Shown here one piece after another: positions 25,367 through 35,371 of a stretch of 64,000 nt of DNA. The notes below the pieces were generated by a model that searched no databases, was not told where the DNA came from, and saw only the letters and a list, made by a program, of their open reading frames with translations. Position numbers and translations under genes: made by a program. How positions within the stretch are numbered: position 1 is the stretch's first letter; the number at the start of each line of letters is the position of its first letter. Source of the DNA: DASSUW01 sp963803335 (GTDB lineage: Bacteria; Actinomycetota; Thermoleophilia; Solirubrobacterales; Solirubrobacteraceae); contig CAWDME010000012.1 in assembly GCA_963803335.1 (NCBI GenBank), forward strand, positions 496,001 to 560,000. The letters are read 5' to 3'.

Positions 25367-26794
25367 ACCGCCCCACGAGCTCCTCGAGCGTCGCGGCGGT
25401 CTGCGCCAGGTGCTGCGCCGACGCCGCGATCTCCTGAGCCGACGCCGACGTCTGCTGTGACGACGCCGACACCTGCTCGGTCGAGGCTGACGAGCGCTCG
25501 GCGACCTCGGCGACCTCGTCCATCTGCTCGCGCATCCGCTCGGACGCGCCGGCGATGGCCGAGATGGCCGCGGCGATCTCCTCCATCCGGCGGCCGGTCT
25601 CCTCGACCGACGCGCCGAGCTCGAGGAACGTCTCGCCGGCCTGCTGGACCGTCGTGGCGCCCAGCTCGGTGCGCGAGGCGCCGGTCTCGACGACCTCCAC
25701 GGCACGGTGGGTCTCGCGTTGGATCTCGCCGATCAGCGTGGTGATCGTCGCCGCCGCGCCCTGCGACTCCTCGGCGAGCTTGCGGACCTCCTCGGCCACG
25801 ACCGCGAAGCCGCGACCCTGCTCGCCGGCACGGGCCGCCTCGATCGCGGCGTTGAGCGCCAGCAGGTTGGTCTGCTCGGCGATGCCGGTGATCGTCGACA
25901 CGATCCCGGTGATCTCCTCCGAGCGGCGCCCGAGGTCGCGGATCGTGCTCGTCGCGTCATCCGACGCCGCGCGCACCGACGCCATCGCCTCGGTCGCTTC
26001 CTCCGCGGCGGACGCACCCTGCGTCGCGAGCTCGCGCGCCCGGGCCACCGCGGCGGCCGTCGCCTCGGCCGTCGTCGCCGAGGTCTGACTCGCCTCGCCC
26101 AGCTCGTCGCTGAGCGCGCGCGAGGCGGCGACGGTGCGCACCTGCGCTTCGGCGCCGTGCGCGACCTCGCCGATCGCGTGGGCGATCTCGCCGACCGCGC
26201 GGCCCGCCTCGTCGGCGGTGCCGGCCATCTGCTGTGAAGACGCCGACACGGTGCCGGCGGCCGTCGAGACATCAGCGATCAGCTCCCGCAGGCCGGCGAC
26301 CATGCGGTTGTACGCGTCGGTCGATGCCTCGTTGCTGTCGCGGATCGTGTTGACCGCGCCGGCGACGCGGCCGATCTCGTCGCTGGAGAGGTGCTCGATC
26401 GGCTCGGTCGTCGAGCCGACGGTTGTCGTCAGGTCGCCGGTGGCGGCGGCGTCGAGGGCGCGCGCCAGCGCGTCGGAGTCGCCGGTGAGGCTGCTGAGTC
26501 GGTCGAGGATCGCCGCCACGCCGCGCCGGCATCGGAGGCTGCGACGCCGGCGGCGAAGTCGCGCTCGAAGCGCGTGTCCATCGTGGCCGCGAGATGCGCC
26601 TGGGCGGACATCTGCGCGCGGGTGCCCTCGCGCTGCGCAGCGGCTCCGTCGTTGGCAGCGCCGACGGCGACGACCTCGGCCCACTCCGAGTTCGCGCGCG
26701 CGGTGTAGACGAGCGTCGCGGCGAGCGCGAGCGCGAACAGCAGGCACACGGCGCCGAACGCGGCGCCGAGCTTACGACCAATCGTCCATGACAT
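25353..26794 (-). pseudogene. Methyl-accepting chemotaxis protein, internal deletion/frameshift
   Basis: The first piece, from ATG 26794, has an N-terminal membrane helix and the start of an extracellular helical sensor (ARANSEWAEVV...ERDFAAGVAASDAGA). Near 26525 the frame changes, and the second piece opens directly in a HAMP-like segment (VAAILDRLSSLTGD...AAATGDLTTTV...DEIGRVAGAVNTI) followed by an intact signalling domain with the MCP hairpin tip (EEITGIVSTITGIAEQTNLL, AEEVRKLAEES). The second membrane helix is missing, so roughly 100 codons were lost together with the frame. Confidence 0.7.
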
Positions 26795-26934
26795 GACTGT
26801 CTGACCTTCCATCGGGGCGTTGCGAGCTAGTGACGATTGTCGGCAAGGCGGTGGAATGTCCTGAGCGGCGACGCGCCAAGGGTGGTCCTCCCGATCTTCG
26901 CGTTCGCGGCCGCTCGGTTTGAGAGAGTGGGCGT

Positions 26935-29682
26935 GTGCCAGAACCGTTCAGCCACATCGTCGGCCGCGAGAGCGAGCTCTCGGCGGTGCGCGGGTTCGTG
27001 GAGGCCGGCGCCGAGCCGCGGGCGCTCGTGCTGGCCGGCGGACCGGGGATCGGCAAGACGACGCTGTGGGAGGCGGGTGTCGACACGGCCCGCGAGCTCG
27101 GCGTGCGCGTACTCGCCGCGCGCCCGAGCGGCACCGAGTCGTGGCTGTCGTTCGCCGCGCTCGTCGACCTCTGCACCGAGCTCGATGCGAGCGCGCTGGC
27201 CGAGCTCCCTCCGCCGCAGCGCAACGCGGTCGAGGTGGCGCTGCTGCGCGCCGAACCTGCGGCCGCGCCGCCGGAGCCGCGCGCGATCGCGCTCGGGCTG
27301 CTGAATCTCCTGCGCGCGCTGGCGCGGCAAGGCCCACTGCTCGTGGCGATCGACGACGTGCCGTGGCTCGACGCGCCGTCGGCGGAGGCGCTGGCGTTCG
27401 CCGCGCGGCGGCTGGCGAACGAGCCGATCGCGTTCCTGCTCGCGCGCCGGCCGGGCCAGGCGTCGGTCCTCGAGCGCGAGCTCGACCCGATGCGCCTGCA
27501 GATCGGCCCGCTGAGCCTCGGCGCCATGCGCCGGCTGCTGTCGGAGCGCCTCAGCCTGAGCGTGCCGCGCCCGCTGTTGCGGCACATCGTCGAGTCGACG
27601 ATGGGCAACCCGCTGTTCGCGCTCGAGGTCGGGCGCATGATCGTGGAGCAGGGACTGCCGCGGGCGGGCGAGGACGTCCCGGTGCCCGACGCGGTCGAGG
27701 ACCTCCTGAGCATGCGCGTGGCGCAGCTCGCCGGCCCCGTCCGGAGGGTGCTGCTCGCCGTCGCGCTGAGCGGTGAGCTGCGCGTCGACGAGCTGGCGAA
27801 GATCGGAGACCCGGCGGCGGTCGAGGCCGCGCTCGACCGCGGGCTCGTGCGGCTCGACGGCGACCGCGTCCGCGCCGCGCACCCGCTGCTCGCCGCGGCC
27901 GCACGCAAGCGGGCGCGGCGCCAGGAGCGGCGCGAGCTGCACCGCGACCTCGCCGCCGTCGTTGCCGACGAGGAGCTGCGCGCGCTGCACCTGGCGCGCG
28001 CGACCGATCGGCCTGACGAGGACATCGCCTGCGCCGTGGCGACCGCGGCGCGCGAGGCCGCGGCGTGCGGCTCGCGCCAGGAGGCGGTGCTGCTGTCCGA
28101 GCACGCGCTGCGCCTCACGCCCGCGGACTCGCCCGAGCGCCCAGAGCGCATGCTCACGCTCGCCCTCCACCTCGAACGGGCCGGGCTCCTGCAGCGGCTG
28201 ACGGACCTGCTCGATCCGGCCGTGCCGGGCTTCCCTACCGGCGCGCTGCGCGCCCGCGGCTGGCTGATGCTGTCCGAGGGCGCCGGGCCGAAGACCGTGT
28301 ACGACCTCGACGCGTACCTCGACCGCGCGCTCGCCGAGCCGCAGATCGACCCGGACCTGCGTGCGTACGTGCTGGCGAGGAAATCGGAGGTGACGTCGGC
28401 GAGCCAGCTCGCGCGCATCCACGAGGCCGAGGCCTGGGCGCTGGAGGCGCTCGCGGGCGCGGGCGACAACCGCGAGGCCGAACGGCTCGCGCTGTGCGCG
28501 CTCGGCTGGGCGCGCGCGCTCAGCGGCCGGCCGATCGACGATCTCTGCGAGCGCTCCGGCGTGACAGCCGACGCGTCGGCGTACATCGCGCCGTCGCCGG
28601 AGCGGATCGCCGGCCAGCGGCACGTGTGGCGCGGGGAGCTGCCGGCCGCGCGCGCGATCCTCGCGCCGCTGCTCGCGCTCGCCGACGAGCGCGGGGAGCC
28701 CGCATCGTACGCGCTGCTGCGCCTGCACCTCACCGAGCTCGAGCTGCGCGCGGGCGCCTGGGCCGCGGCGCGCCGCCGGCTCGACGAGTGGGCCGAGTCG
28801 TCCGAGGGCGAGTTGCTGATCCGGCCGATGTACTGGCGCTGCCGCGCACTGCTCGCCGCTGGAATCGGCGACGCGGAGAAGGCCGAGTCGTGGGCCGAGG
28901 ACGCGATCGCGCGCGGGCGCGAGACCGGCTCGCGCTGGGACTGGCTGGAGGCGATGCGGGCACGCGGGATCGCGGCGCTGCTCGTGCGCGAGCCGCAGCG
29001 GGCGGCCGAGAGCCTCGGCGCGGTGTGGGAGCACACGCTGCGCGAGCGCGTCGACGAGCCGGGCGTCTTCCCCGTGGCGCCCGACCTGGTCGAGGCGCTG
29101 GCCGAGCTCGGCGCGCTCGACGACGCGACGAAGGTCGCCGAGCGCCTGCGGGCGGTCGCCGCGCACCACCTGCACCCGTGGGGGCTCGCGAGCGCTGACC
29201 GCGCCCGCGCGCTGATCGAGCTCGCCGGCCCGAGTTACGACGCCGCTGCCGCGCAGATGCTGACCGACGCGGCCGACGCTTACGGCCGCCTCGGCCTCGG
29301 GTTCGACCGCGCCCGCTCGCTGCTCAGCCTCGGCCGCGCCCAGCGGCGGCTCAAGCAGTGGGGCGGTGCCCGCGAGTCGCTCCAGGCCGCGGTCGCCGCC
29401 TTCGACGCGATCGGCTCCGCCGGCTGGGCCGACCGGGCGCGCGCCGACCTCGAGCGGGTCGGCGGCCGCCGTCCGCGCTCATCCGGCGAGCTCACGCCGA
29501 CCGAGCGCCAGATCGCCGAGCTGGCGGCGAGCGGGCTGGCGAACAAGGAGATCGCGCGCACGCTGGACCTCGCCGTGCACACCGTCGAGGTGCACCTGTC
29601 GCGCGCGTACGCGCGCCTGGGGATCCGCTCGCGGGCGCAGCTCGCCGCGCGACTGGCGGACCTCACCTCCGTCAATCCGTGA
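26935..29682 (+). CDS. LAL-type LuxR regulator with AAA ATPase domain
   Basis: 915 residues. The N-terminus carries a Walker A (GGPGIGKTTLWE, about residues 36-47) and a Walker B-like LLVAIDDVPWLD; a long helical TPR-like middle follows, and a C-terminal LuxR helix-turn-helix (ELTPTERQIAELAASGLANKEIARTL ...). This is the large ATP-binding LuxR (MalT-like) design, where a signal is sensed by the helical region. GTG 26935 is the only start giving the conserved IVGRESEL opening. Divergent from the MCP gene; a second LAL protein lies at 29989. Confidence 0.9.
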   Translation: MPEPFSHIVGRESELSAVRGFVEAGAEPRALVLAGGPGIGKTTLWEAGVDTARELGVRVLAARPSGTESWLSFAALVDLCTELDASALAELPPPQRNAVEVALLRAEPAAAPPEPRAIALGLLNLLRALARQGPLLVAIDDVPWLDAPSAEALAFAARRLANEPIAFLLARRPGQASVLERELDPMRLQIGPLSLGAMRRLLSERLSLSVPRPLLRHIVESTMGNPLFALEVGRMIVEQGLPRAGEDVPVPDAVEDLLSMRVAQLAGPVRRVLLAVALSGELRVDELAKIGDPAAVEAALDRGLVRLDGDRVRAAHPLLAAAARKRARRQERRELHRDLAAVVADEELRALHLARATDRPDEDIACAVATAAREAAACGSRQEAVLLSEHALRLTPADSPERPERMLTLALHLERAGLLQRLTDLLDPAVPGFPTGALRARGWLMLSEGAGPKTVYDLDAYLDRALAEPQIDPDLRAYVLARKSEVTSASQLARIHEAEAWALEALAGAGDNREAERLALCALGWARALSGRPIDDLCERSGVTADASAYIAPSPERIAGQRHVWRGELPAARAILAPLLALADERGEPASYALLRLHLTELELRAGAWAAARRRLDEWAESSEGELLIRPMYWRCRALLAAGIGDAEKAESWAEDAIARGRETGSRWDWLEAMRARGIAALLVREPQRAAESLGAVWEHTLRERVDEPGVFPVAPDLVEALAELGALDDATKVAERLRAVAAHHLHPWGLASADRARALIELAGPSYDAAAAQMLTDAADAYGRLGLGFDRARSLLSLGRAQRRLKQWGGARESLQAAVAAFDAIGSAGWADRARADLERVGGRRPRSSGELTPTERQIAELAASGLANKEIARTLDLAVHTVEVHLSRAYARLGIRSRAQLAARLADLTSVNP

Positions 29683-29716
29683 GGTTTCCGTGATTTCGCG
29701 GGGCGGCGGGCGCGCA

Positions 29717-29728
29717 TAGCGTCCGCGC
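29717..29728 (+). promoter_or_regulatory. Predicted -10 box before the DUF4242-like gene
   Basis: TAGCGT at 29717-29722 lies six bases before ATG 29729, matching the leaderless pattern of the window. It would also drive the downstream LAL gene. Confidence 0.45.
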
Positions 29729-29992
29729 ATGACCGAGTACCTCCTCGAGCTCTATGTCGCCCGCGCCGACGCCCTGGCGGTCGAGCACGGTGCCGAGCGC
29801 GTGCGGCGCGCCGCCGAGGAGCACACCGGGGAGGGGACGCCCGTGCGCTACCTGCGCTCGATCTTCGTCCCCGACGACGAGACGTGCTTCCTGATCTTCG
29901 AGGCGGGCTCCGCCGACGCCGTGCGCGAGGTGGCCCGGCGCGCCTCGCTGGCGTTCGAGCACGTGGCCGCGGCGATCGAGACCGCGCCATGA
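29729..29992 (+). CDS. DUF4242-like small protein
   Basis: 87 residues, a ferredoxin-like alpha/beta domain with the family-type core RYLRSIFVPDDETCFLIFEAGS. DUF4242/nickel-binding-like proteins of this size often lie next to LuxR-type regulators; the role is unknown. The stop overlaps the start of the second LAL gene by four bases (ATGA), so the two are translationally coupled and it may modulate or accompany that regulator. Confidence 0.7.
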   Translation: MTEYLLELYVARADALAVEHGAERVRRAAEEHTGEGTPVRYLRSIFVPDDETCFLIFEAGSADAVREVARRASLAFEHVAAAIETAP

Positions 29993-32766
29993 GGACCGCC
30001 GGCCACGCAGAGCCGCTGCTCGCCGAGCCCGGCGTTGCGCCGCTGTTCGAGCGCACGACCGAGCTCGACGCGCTGGCCGCCGCCGTCGGCGAGGTCGAGA
30101 GCGGGCGCGGTGCGATCGTCATGCTCGAGGCACCCGCTGGGCTCGGCAAGACCGTGGTGCTCGACCACGCCGCCGGGCTCGCCGCGGACGCGGCGTTCGA
30201 GCTGCGCCGCGCGGCGCCCGGGCCGCTCGAGCGCCACTTCGCCTACGGCGTCGTCCGCGCCCTGCTCGAGGCGCCGCTGCGCGACCTCCCCGCCCGCGAG
30301 CGACTGCGCCTGGAGGCCGGCCCCGCCGCCGACGCCATACGCCTGCTGCGCGGCGGGGACGTCCCGCAGCGGGACGCGGCCCCGCAGATCGCCCACAGCC
30401 TGTTCTGGCTGTGCTCGGCGCTTGCCGCCGTCCGCCCGCTCGCGCTCCTCGTCGACGACGCCCAGTGGGCCGACCGGCCTTCCCTGGAGGCGCTGTCCTA
30501 TGTCGCGCGGCGGAGCGAGGAGCTCCGGCTCCTACTCGTCCTCGCCGCCCGCGGCGACGACCCGTGCGCGGCGTCGGATCTGCTCAGCCTGCTCGCCGGC
30601 GCGCGCGGCGCGCGGACGCTGCGTCCCCAGCCGCTGACCGCGTGGGGTGCCGTCGCGCTGATCCGCCGGCACGCGCCCAACGCATCGCTGCGCTCATGCC
30701 TGGATTGCCATCGCGCGGTCGACGGCAGCCCGTGGCTGCTCGACGAGCTGGGCCGCCAGATCGCCCGCTTCGGGCCGGTTCCGGAGGGGCGTGGCGCCCC
30801 TCCGGTGACGACCGACGCGCGCGACATCGTGCGCCGGCGCCTGGCTGCGCTCCCGCCCCGCGACCGTGCGGTCGCCGCCGCGCTCGCCGTCCTCGGCAAC
30901 TGCGCGCCGCTGCATGTCGTCGCCGAGCTCGCCGGTGTCCCGATCAGCGCGCTCGCGCCGATCCGCGATGCGCTCCAGGCGGCCGGCCTGCTCGCATCCG
31001 ACGGCCTGCGCTTCGTCCACGGCCTCGTGGCCGCGGCGCTCGTCGAGGACCTCACGCACACCGAGCGCGAGCGCCTGCACCGTGAGGCGGCGCGGCTGCT
31101 CGCCACGACCGACACCTGCGCCGACGCCAGCGCCGCTCACCTGCTCGAGTGCGGGCCGCAGAGCGACCCCGCCGTCACCGCCCAGCTCGTCCGCGCGGCC
31201 GCGGACGCCCGGCTCAGCGGCACGCCGCTGCTCGCGGCGACCTATCTCGAGCGCGCGCTGCAGGAGCACGCGCCCGGCGACGATCGCGGGCGCATGCTCG
31301 CCGATCTCGCGACCGTCACGTTCGACGCCGGCCTCCCCGACGCCGCGGGCCGCCTGCGGGAGTCGCTGCGCGAGCCGCACGACGACGCCGGCCGTACCGA
31401 GGCGCTCACGCGGCTGGCCGGCATCGAGCTGCTGGGCGGGGGCTCGGGCGGCGTGCTCGACCTGCTCGCCGAGCACGAGGACGTCGGGACCGACGTCGCG
31501 ATGCTGGACGCGCTCGCTCCGCTCCCGGACCGGCAGGCCGAGCGGATGGGCCGGCTCGAGGCGCTCGACCGCGTGGGGATCGGCGACCCCGCGCTGGCCC
31601 GCGCCGTCGTCGCCCATAAGGCGTGGCTGGCAGCCGAGCGCGGCGACCTGCACGCGACACGGGCCGCGACGCTGGCCGGCGACGCGTTGCGCGACGAGAT
31701 CCTGCTCGATGACGCCCCGGCCCGGGCCGCCTTCATGCTCGCGCTGCGCACGCTGATCCTCTGCGATCGCCACCGCGAGGCGAGCGCGGCGATCGACGCG
31801 CTGCGCGCCACCGCCGAGCGGCGCGGGTCGCTGCCGCTGCGCGCGATCGCCGCCTGGCACGCCGGCGCGCTGGCACTGCGGACCGGCGCGCTGCTCGACG
31901 CCGAGCGCGAATCGCGCGTGGCGCTCGATCTCGCGGACGACGACCTCGACCGGGTCACGCGCGGCGCGCTCGAGGTGCTCGTGCGGGCGCTCGCCGAGCG
32001 CGGCGCGTTCGAGGAGGCCGACGCCGTGCTGCGGCTGCACGCGCTCGCCGGCCCGAGCTTCGCGCGTGCCCGGCTGCTGCTCGCGACTTCCGAGTTCGGC
32101 GCTGCCCACGCCGAGGCCTGCGCGGCGGGCGCGCACGCCGAGCTGCGCGGACGGCTGAACCCGAGCTGGATGCCGTGGCGGTCGACGGCCGCGCTCGCGC
32201 TCGCCTATCTCGGGCGCCGCGCGGAGGCGGCCGCGCTGGCGGACGAGGAGGTGGCGCGGGCAGAGCGCTTCGGCGCGCCGATCCCGCTCGCGAACGCCCT
32301 GCACGCGCGCGCCGTCGCCGAGCCCGATGACGAGGCGCGGATCGCGATCTGCCTGCGTGCGCTGCGCGCGATCGGCGGGATCTCCGCGGCGCTCGAGACG
32401 GTGCGCGTCCGGCTCGAGCTCGGCAGCACACTCCTGCACACGGGGTCACGGGTGCGGGCCCGCGAGGCGTTGCGGCCGGCGCTGGCTGATGCTGACGCCG
32501 TGGGCGCCGTGCCGCTCGCCAAGCGGGCGCGACGCGAGCTCGTCGCCACCGGGATGCGACCCCGGCGCGCGGCGATCGAGGGCGCCGCCGCGCTGACCCC
32601 GCGGCAGCGCCAGATCTGCTCGCTCGCCGCCGCCGGCCGCGCCAACCGCGAGATCGCCCGCGCGCTGTTCCTCAGCGTCAAGACCGTCGAGACCCACCTC
32701 GCGGCGGGCTACCGCAAGCTCGGGATCACCTCACGCGCCGAGCTGAGCGCGGCGCTCGGCGGCTAG
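29989..32766 (+). CDS. Second LAL-type LuxR regulator with AAA ATPase domain
   Basis: 925 residues with Walker A (APAGLGKTVVLD, about residues 47-58), Walker B-like LALLVDDAQWAD, helical repeats and a C-terminal LuxR helix-turn-helix (ALTPRQRQICSLAAAGRANREIARALF). Its domain plan matches the neighbour at 26935, but the sequences are diverged, so the pair is not a recent duplicate. ATG 29989 couples it to the DUF4242-like gene. Targets are unknown. Confidence 0.9.
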   Translation: MRTAGHAEPLLAEPGVAPLFERTTELDALAAAVGEVESGRGAIVMLEAPAGLGKTVVLDHAAGLAADAAFELRRAAPGPLERHFAYGVVRALLEAPLRDLPARERLRLEAGPAADAIRLLRGGDVPQRDAAPQIAHSLFWLCSALAAVRPLALLVDDAQWADRPSLEALSYVARRSEELRLLLVLAARGDDPCAASDLLSLLAGARGARTLRPQPLTAWGAVALIRRHAPNASLRSCLDCHRAVDGSPWLLDELGRQIARFGPVPEGRGAPPVTTDARDIVRRRLAALPPRDRAVAAALAVLGNCAPLHVVAELAGVPISALAPIRDALQAAGLLASDGLRFVHGLVAAALVEDLTHTERERLHREAARLLATTDTCADASAAHLLECGPQSDPAVTAQLVRAAADARLSGTPLLAATYLERALQEHAPGDDRGRMLADLATVTFDAGLPDAAGRLRESLREPHDDAGRTEALTRLAGIELLGGGSGGVLDLLAEHEDVGTDVAMLDALAPLPDRQAERMGRLEALDRVGIGDPALARAVVAHKAWLAAERGDLHATRAATLAGDALRDEILLDDAPARAAFMLALRTLILCDRHREASAAIDALRATAERRGSLPLRAIAAWHAGALALRTGALLDAERESRVALDLADDDLDRVTRGALEVLVRALAERGAFEEADAVLRLHALAGPSFARARLLLATSEFGAAHAEACAAGAHAELRGRLNPSWMPWRSTAALALAYLGRRAEAAALADEEVARAERFGAPIPLANALHARAVAEPDDEARIAICLRALRAIGGISAALETVRVRLELGSTLLHTGSRVRAREALRPALADADAVGAVPLAKRARRELVATGMRPRRAAIEGAAALTPRQRQICSLAAAGRANREIARALFLSVKTVETHLAAGYRKLGITSRAELSAALGG

Positions 32767-32771
32767 CGTCG

Positions 32772-32793
32772 CGCCGCCGAACTCAGGGCGGCG
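32772..32793. terminator. Possible terminator hairpin between convergent genes
   Basis: CGCCGCC (32772-32778) and GGCGGCG (32787-32793) form a 7-base stem with an 8-base loop just after the LAL stop. No U-tract. The 104 bases between 32766 and 32871 hold nothing else I recognise. Confidence 0.4.
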
Positions 32794-32870
32794 AGGGATC
32801 GTGCCGCGCGGGCGGGATCTGTGCGCGGGATCAGAGCCCGGCGCGGCGCAGGTGACCGTCCCGCCGCCCT

Positions 32871-34352
32871 TCACGCACCAGCGCTCCCCGCCGCGGGCCA
32901 CACGCCATCTGCCACGCGCAGCACGTAGAAGCCGGTCGCGCCGTCGGAATACCAGACCTCGTGCCGCGCGGGCACGATCGCCGGCTTGGACATCGCGAAG
33001 TCGCTCGCCATGAAGCCGTTCTCGGCCCGCGGCTGAGTCGGCGCCACGTAGTAGGCGATCTCCTTCGGATGCACCAGATCGGTGATGTCGAAGACGCGCA
33101 GGCCGGACGTGATGAACGAGCACGCGACCACCGTCGGGTCGACGTCGCGGTCCAGGTTGCAGTAGTGGGCCGCGTAGCCCTGCACCGGGCTCAGCGCGCC
33201 GGGATCGCCGCTCGCCGCCGCGTGGTCGGCGTGCTGGTTGACCTGCAGGCGCAGGTTGGCGACCACCCGCGGCGCCCGCTCGTCGGAGATGTCGATGATG
33301 CGGCCTGCGCCCACCGCGTCGCGGTCGCCCGCCCCCGTCGTGCCCTGCGTGTACTCGTCGAACTCGAGCACGTACGGCCTGCCGTGGTCGGTGAAGGGGA
33401 TCGCGTTCTGCGGGATCGACGCCGACTTCCACGTCAAACGGCTCACCTCGCGCGCCTGCGGATTCGCCGTGCGCGCCTGGATCTGGCTGACGTCGAGGAT
33501 CAGCATGTTGCCGCCCGGGTCGGCGATGTACGCGCGCTTGCCGTCGCCGCTCAGCGACATGCCGTGCGCGACGACGTTGCCCTGCCAGACCGCATGCGGG
33601 TCCTTCGGATCGGTGACGTCGACGGCCGTGATCGCCTGCAGCGCGGTGCCGGTCGCCCAGAACGTCTTGCCGTCGGGCGAGAAGCCGCTCTCGTGCCCGA
33701 TCCGTGCGACCGGCTTGGTCGACTGCAGCACCGGATGCCGGCAGTCCTCGTGGACGTCGTAGATCGAGACCAGGCCGGGATACGTCGACGGGTTGCCGAG
33801 CACCGCCGCGAGCAGCCCGCGCTTCGCGTTCAGGTTCAACGACTCGTGCGGCGAGAGCATCGGGAGCTCGGTGAGCGTCGCGGTCTGGACCGGATGCGCA
33901 GGGTCGGACATGTCGATTACGGCGACGCCCTCGGACGTGCTGTCGAGCTTGAGCGCGTTGATCGGGAACAGCAGCGCCGTGTCGTAGAACGCGCACTCGC
34001 GGCCGTGCGTGTCGACGTAGCGCAGGACCTTGAAGCCGCCGGAGCTGCCCTGGTGGGCGACGAGGTCGACGTTGCAGTGCAGGCCGTTCGTGGCCGACCC
34101 CGCCGGGACGCGCCCCTGGATGCCCGGCTCAGGCGCCGAGCCCGGCCCGCAGACGGCGCGCGGCGTGGCGACCAGCGGCGGCTCGGCGCGCTGCTCGATC
34201 GCCGCCTTGTCCGGGGTCTGCCCGCCCGCCTGGCCGAGCGCGAACAGGTCGTTGAGCGGCCCGAGCTGGGCGACCGCGTCGATTCCGGGCAGCGCCATCA
34301 CGACCACGATCACCGCGATCGGTATCCAGCGCCCGCGCCACCTCCCCCGCAT
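32871..34352 (-). CDS. Secreted LVIVD-repeat-like beta-propeller protein
   Basis: 493 residues with an N-terminal membrane or signal segment (IPIAVIVVVMALPGIDAVA). Repeats such as GVAVIDMSDPAHPVQTATL, AITAVDVTDPKDPHAVWQG and GLRVFDITDLVHPKEIAYY match the LVIVD pattern of surface beta-propellers. Several cysteines could form disulfides. GGAG four bases before ATG 34352 supports the start. Function unknown. Confidence 0.75.
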   Translation of the reverse strand: MRGRWRGRWIPIAVIVVVMALPGIDAVAQLGPLNDLFALGQAGGQTPDKAAIEQRAEPPLVATPRAVCGPGSAPEPGIQGRVPAGSATNGLHCNVDLVAHQGSSGGFKVLRYVDTHGRECAFYDTALLFPINALKLDSTSEGVAVIDMSDPAHPVQTATLTELPMLSPHESLNLNAKRGLLAAVLGNPSTYPGLVSIYDVHEDCRHPVLQSTKPVARIGHESGFSPDGKTFWATGTALQAITAVDVTDPKDPHAVWQGNVVAHGMSLSGDGKRAYIADPGGNMLILDVSQIQARTANPQAREVSRLTWKSASIPQNAIPFTDHGRPYVLEFDEYTQGTTGAGDRDAVGAGRIIDISDERAPRVVANLRLQVNQHADHAAASGDPGALSPVQGYAAHYCNLDRDVDPTVVACSFITSGLRVFDITDLVHPKEIAYYVAPTQPRAENGFMASDFAMSKPAIVPARHEVWYSDGATGFYVLRVADGVWPAAGSAGA

Positions 34353-34375
34353 GGCGCTCCAATGTACCCATGCGT

Positions 34376-35312
34376 TCAGTTATGTATGCCGGTTCTTGGA
34401 GCGTCGCTGCGTAGCAGCGCGTCGCCGACCGGGCGCTCTCCGGTGGCGTCCGACGGGCGCGTCACGAGGTTCCCGCGGATCGTCATCGTCGTCGAGCCGC
34501 CGCCGTCGAGGTTGACGGCGTCGCGCGCCTCGAGTGCGCGCATGACGGCGGCCTCCTCGCTGAAGCTCAGGCCCGCCGAGTAGCCCGGCGCGCGCCCGTC
34601 GACGGCGACGAGCAGCAGCCGGCCGTCGCGCGTGACGCCGGCGTGCCGAAGACCGGCGTCGAGCGGATCAGCTCGCTCGGGTCGGTGCAGGTGATGTCGT
34701 GCAGCGGGAGCTCGGTGGGAAGGTCGCCGCCGACGCCACCGCACGCGCGGACAGCGACGTCAGGGTCTCGCGGTCGACCACGACGTCGTTGGCCAGCGTC
34801 GGCGTGACCGCGCCCCGGTAGCGGCTCGGGTCGATGCTGAGGACGTGCACGACCCAGGGCCCGCTCGTCGGGCCTCCGTCTACGGCGGTGAACACCGCGC
34901 CGTGCACGGGCAGCCCGGCCGCCTGGATCGCGGCCGCCTGCGCGTCGGCGTCCGGCCGCGCGGTGAACAGGCCCGAGCGCACGCGGAAGGCGAACGGCCC
35001 GCGGACGTGGGCGTCCGGCGGCCCCGGCAGCGTCGACACCTGCGCGTCGAACCCCGCCTGCCGCAGCCGCGCCGCCAGAGCGTCAGCGGCGGCGCGGTCG
35101 GCCACGACCGCGACGTCCACGGTCCAGCCGTCGTGCGCCGACAGCTCGCCGCGCACGATCTTCGTGTACGTCACCCCGGGCGCGAGCCGACCCGTCGTGC
35201 GCGTCTCGTGGAGCCGCGGCGATCCGAGCGGCAGCTCGTGCGCAAGGGCGGCGGTCGGCAGCAGGCAGGCGGCGACGGCTGTGATGGCGACGGCTCGGAG
35301 CATGCCCTTCAC
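34376..35312 (-). pseudogene. Phosphodiester glycosidase (NAGPA/DUF2233-like), two internal deletions
   Basis: From GTG 35312 the frame gives a signal peptide, a SPOR-like region (VDVAVVADRAAADALAARLRQAGF) and ETLTSLSAR; then the sequence continues in another frame as CGGVGGDLPTELPLHDITCTDPSELIRSTPVFG, and again after a jump as GVTRDGRLLLVAVDGRAPGYSAGLSF...VNLDGGGSTTM. All three belong to one phosphodiester glycosidase-like protein, so two blocks (by family length about 70-100 codons each) are missing. The catalytic C-terminal motif survives but cannot be translated in frame with the N-terminus. Confidence 0.7.
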
Positions 35313-35360
35313 CGTGGACCCCGCGGGCGCGGGGGTGTTGCCGCGCTGAGAAGCTGCCGA

Positions 35361-35371
35361 TAGTTCGAGGA
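35361..35371 (+). promoter_or_regulatory. Predicted -10 box before the GGDEF/HD-GYP gene
   Basis: TAGTTC at 35361-35366 lies five bases before ATG 35372, again consistent with a leaderless mRNA. Confidence 0.4.

Noticed and set aside
26772..29175. Two minus-strand open frames of about 750-780 codons across the first LAL gene
   Set aside because: They are composed of Arg/Ala/Ser-rich shadow sequence, while the plus strand has Walker and LuxR motifs.
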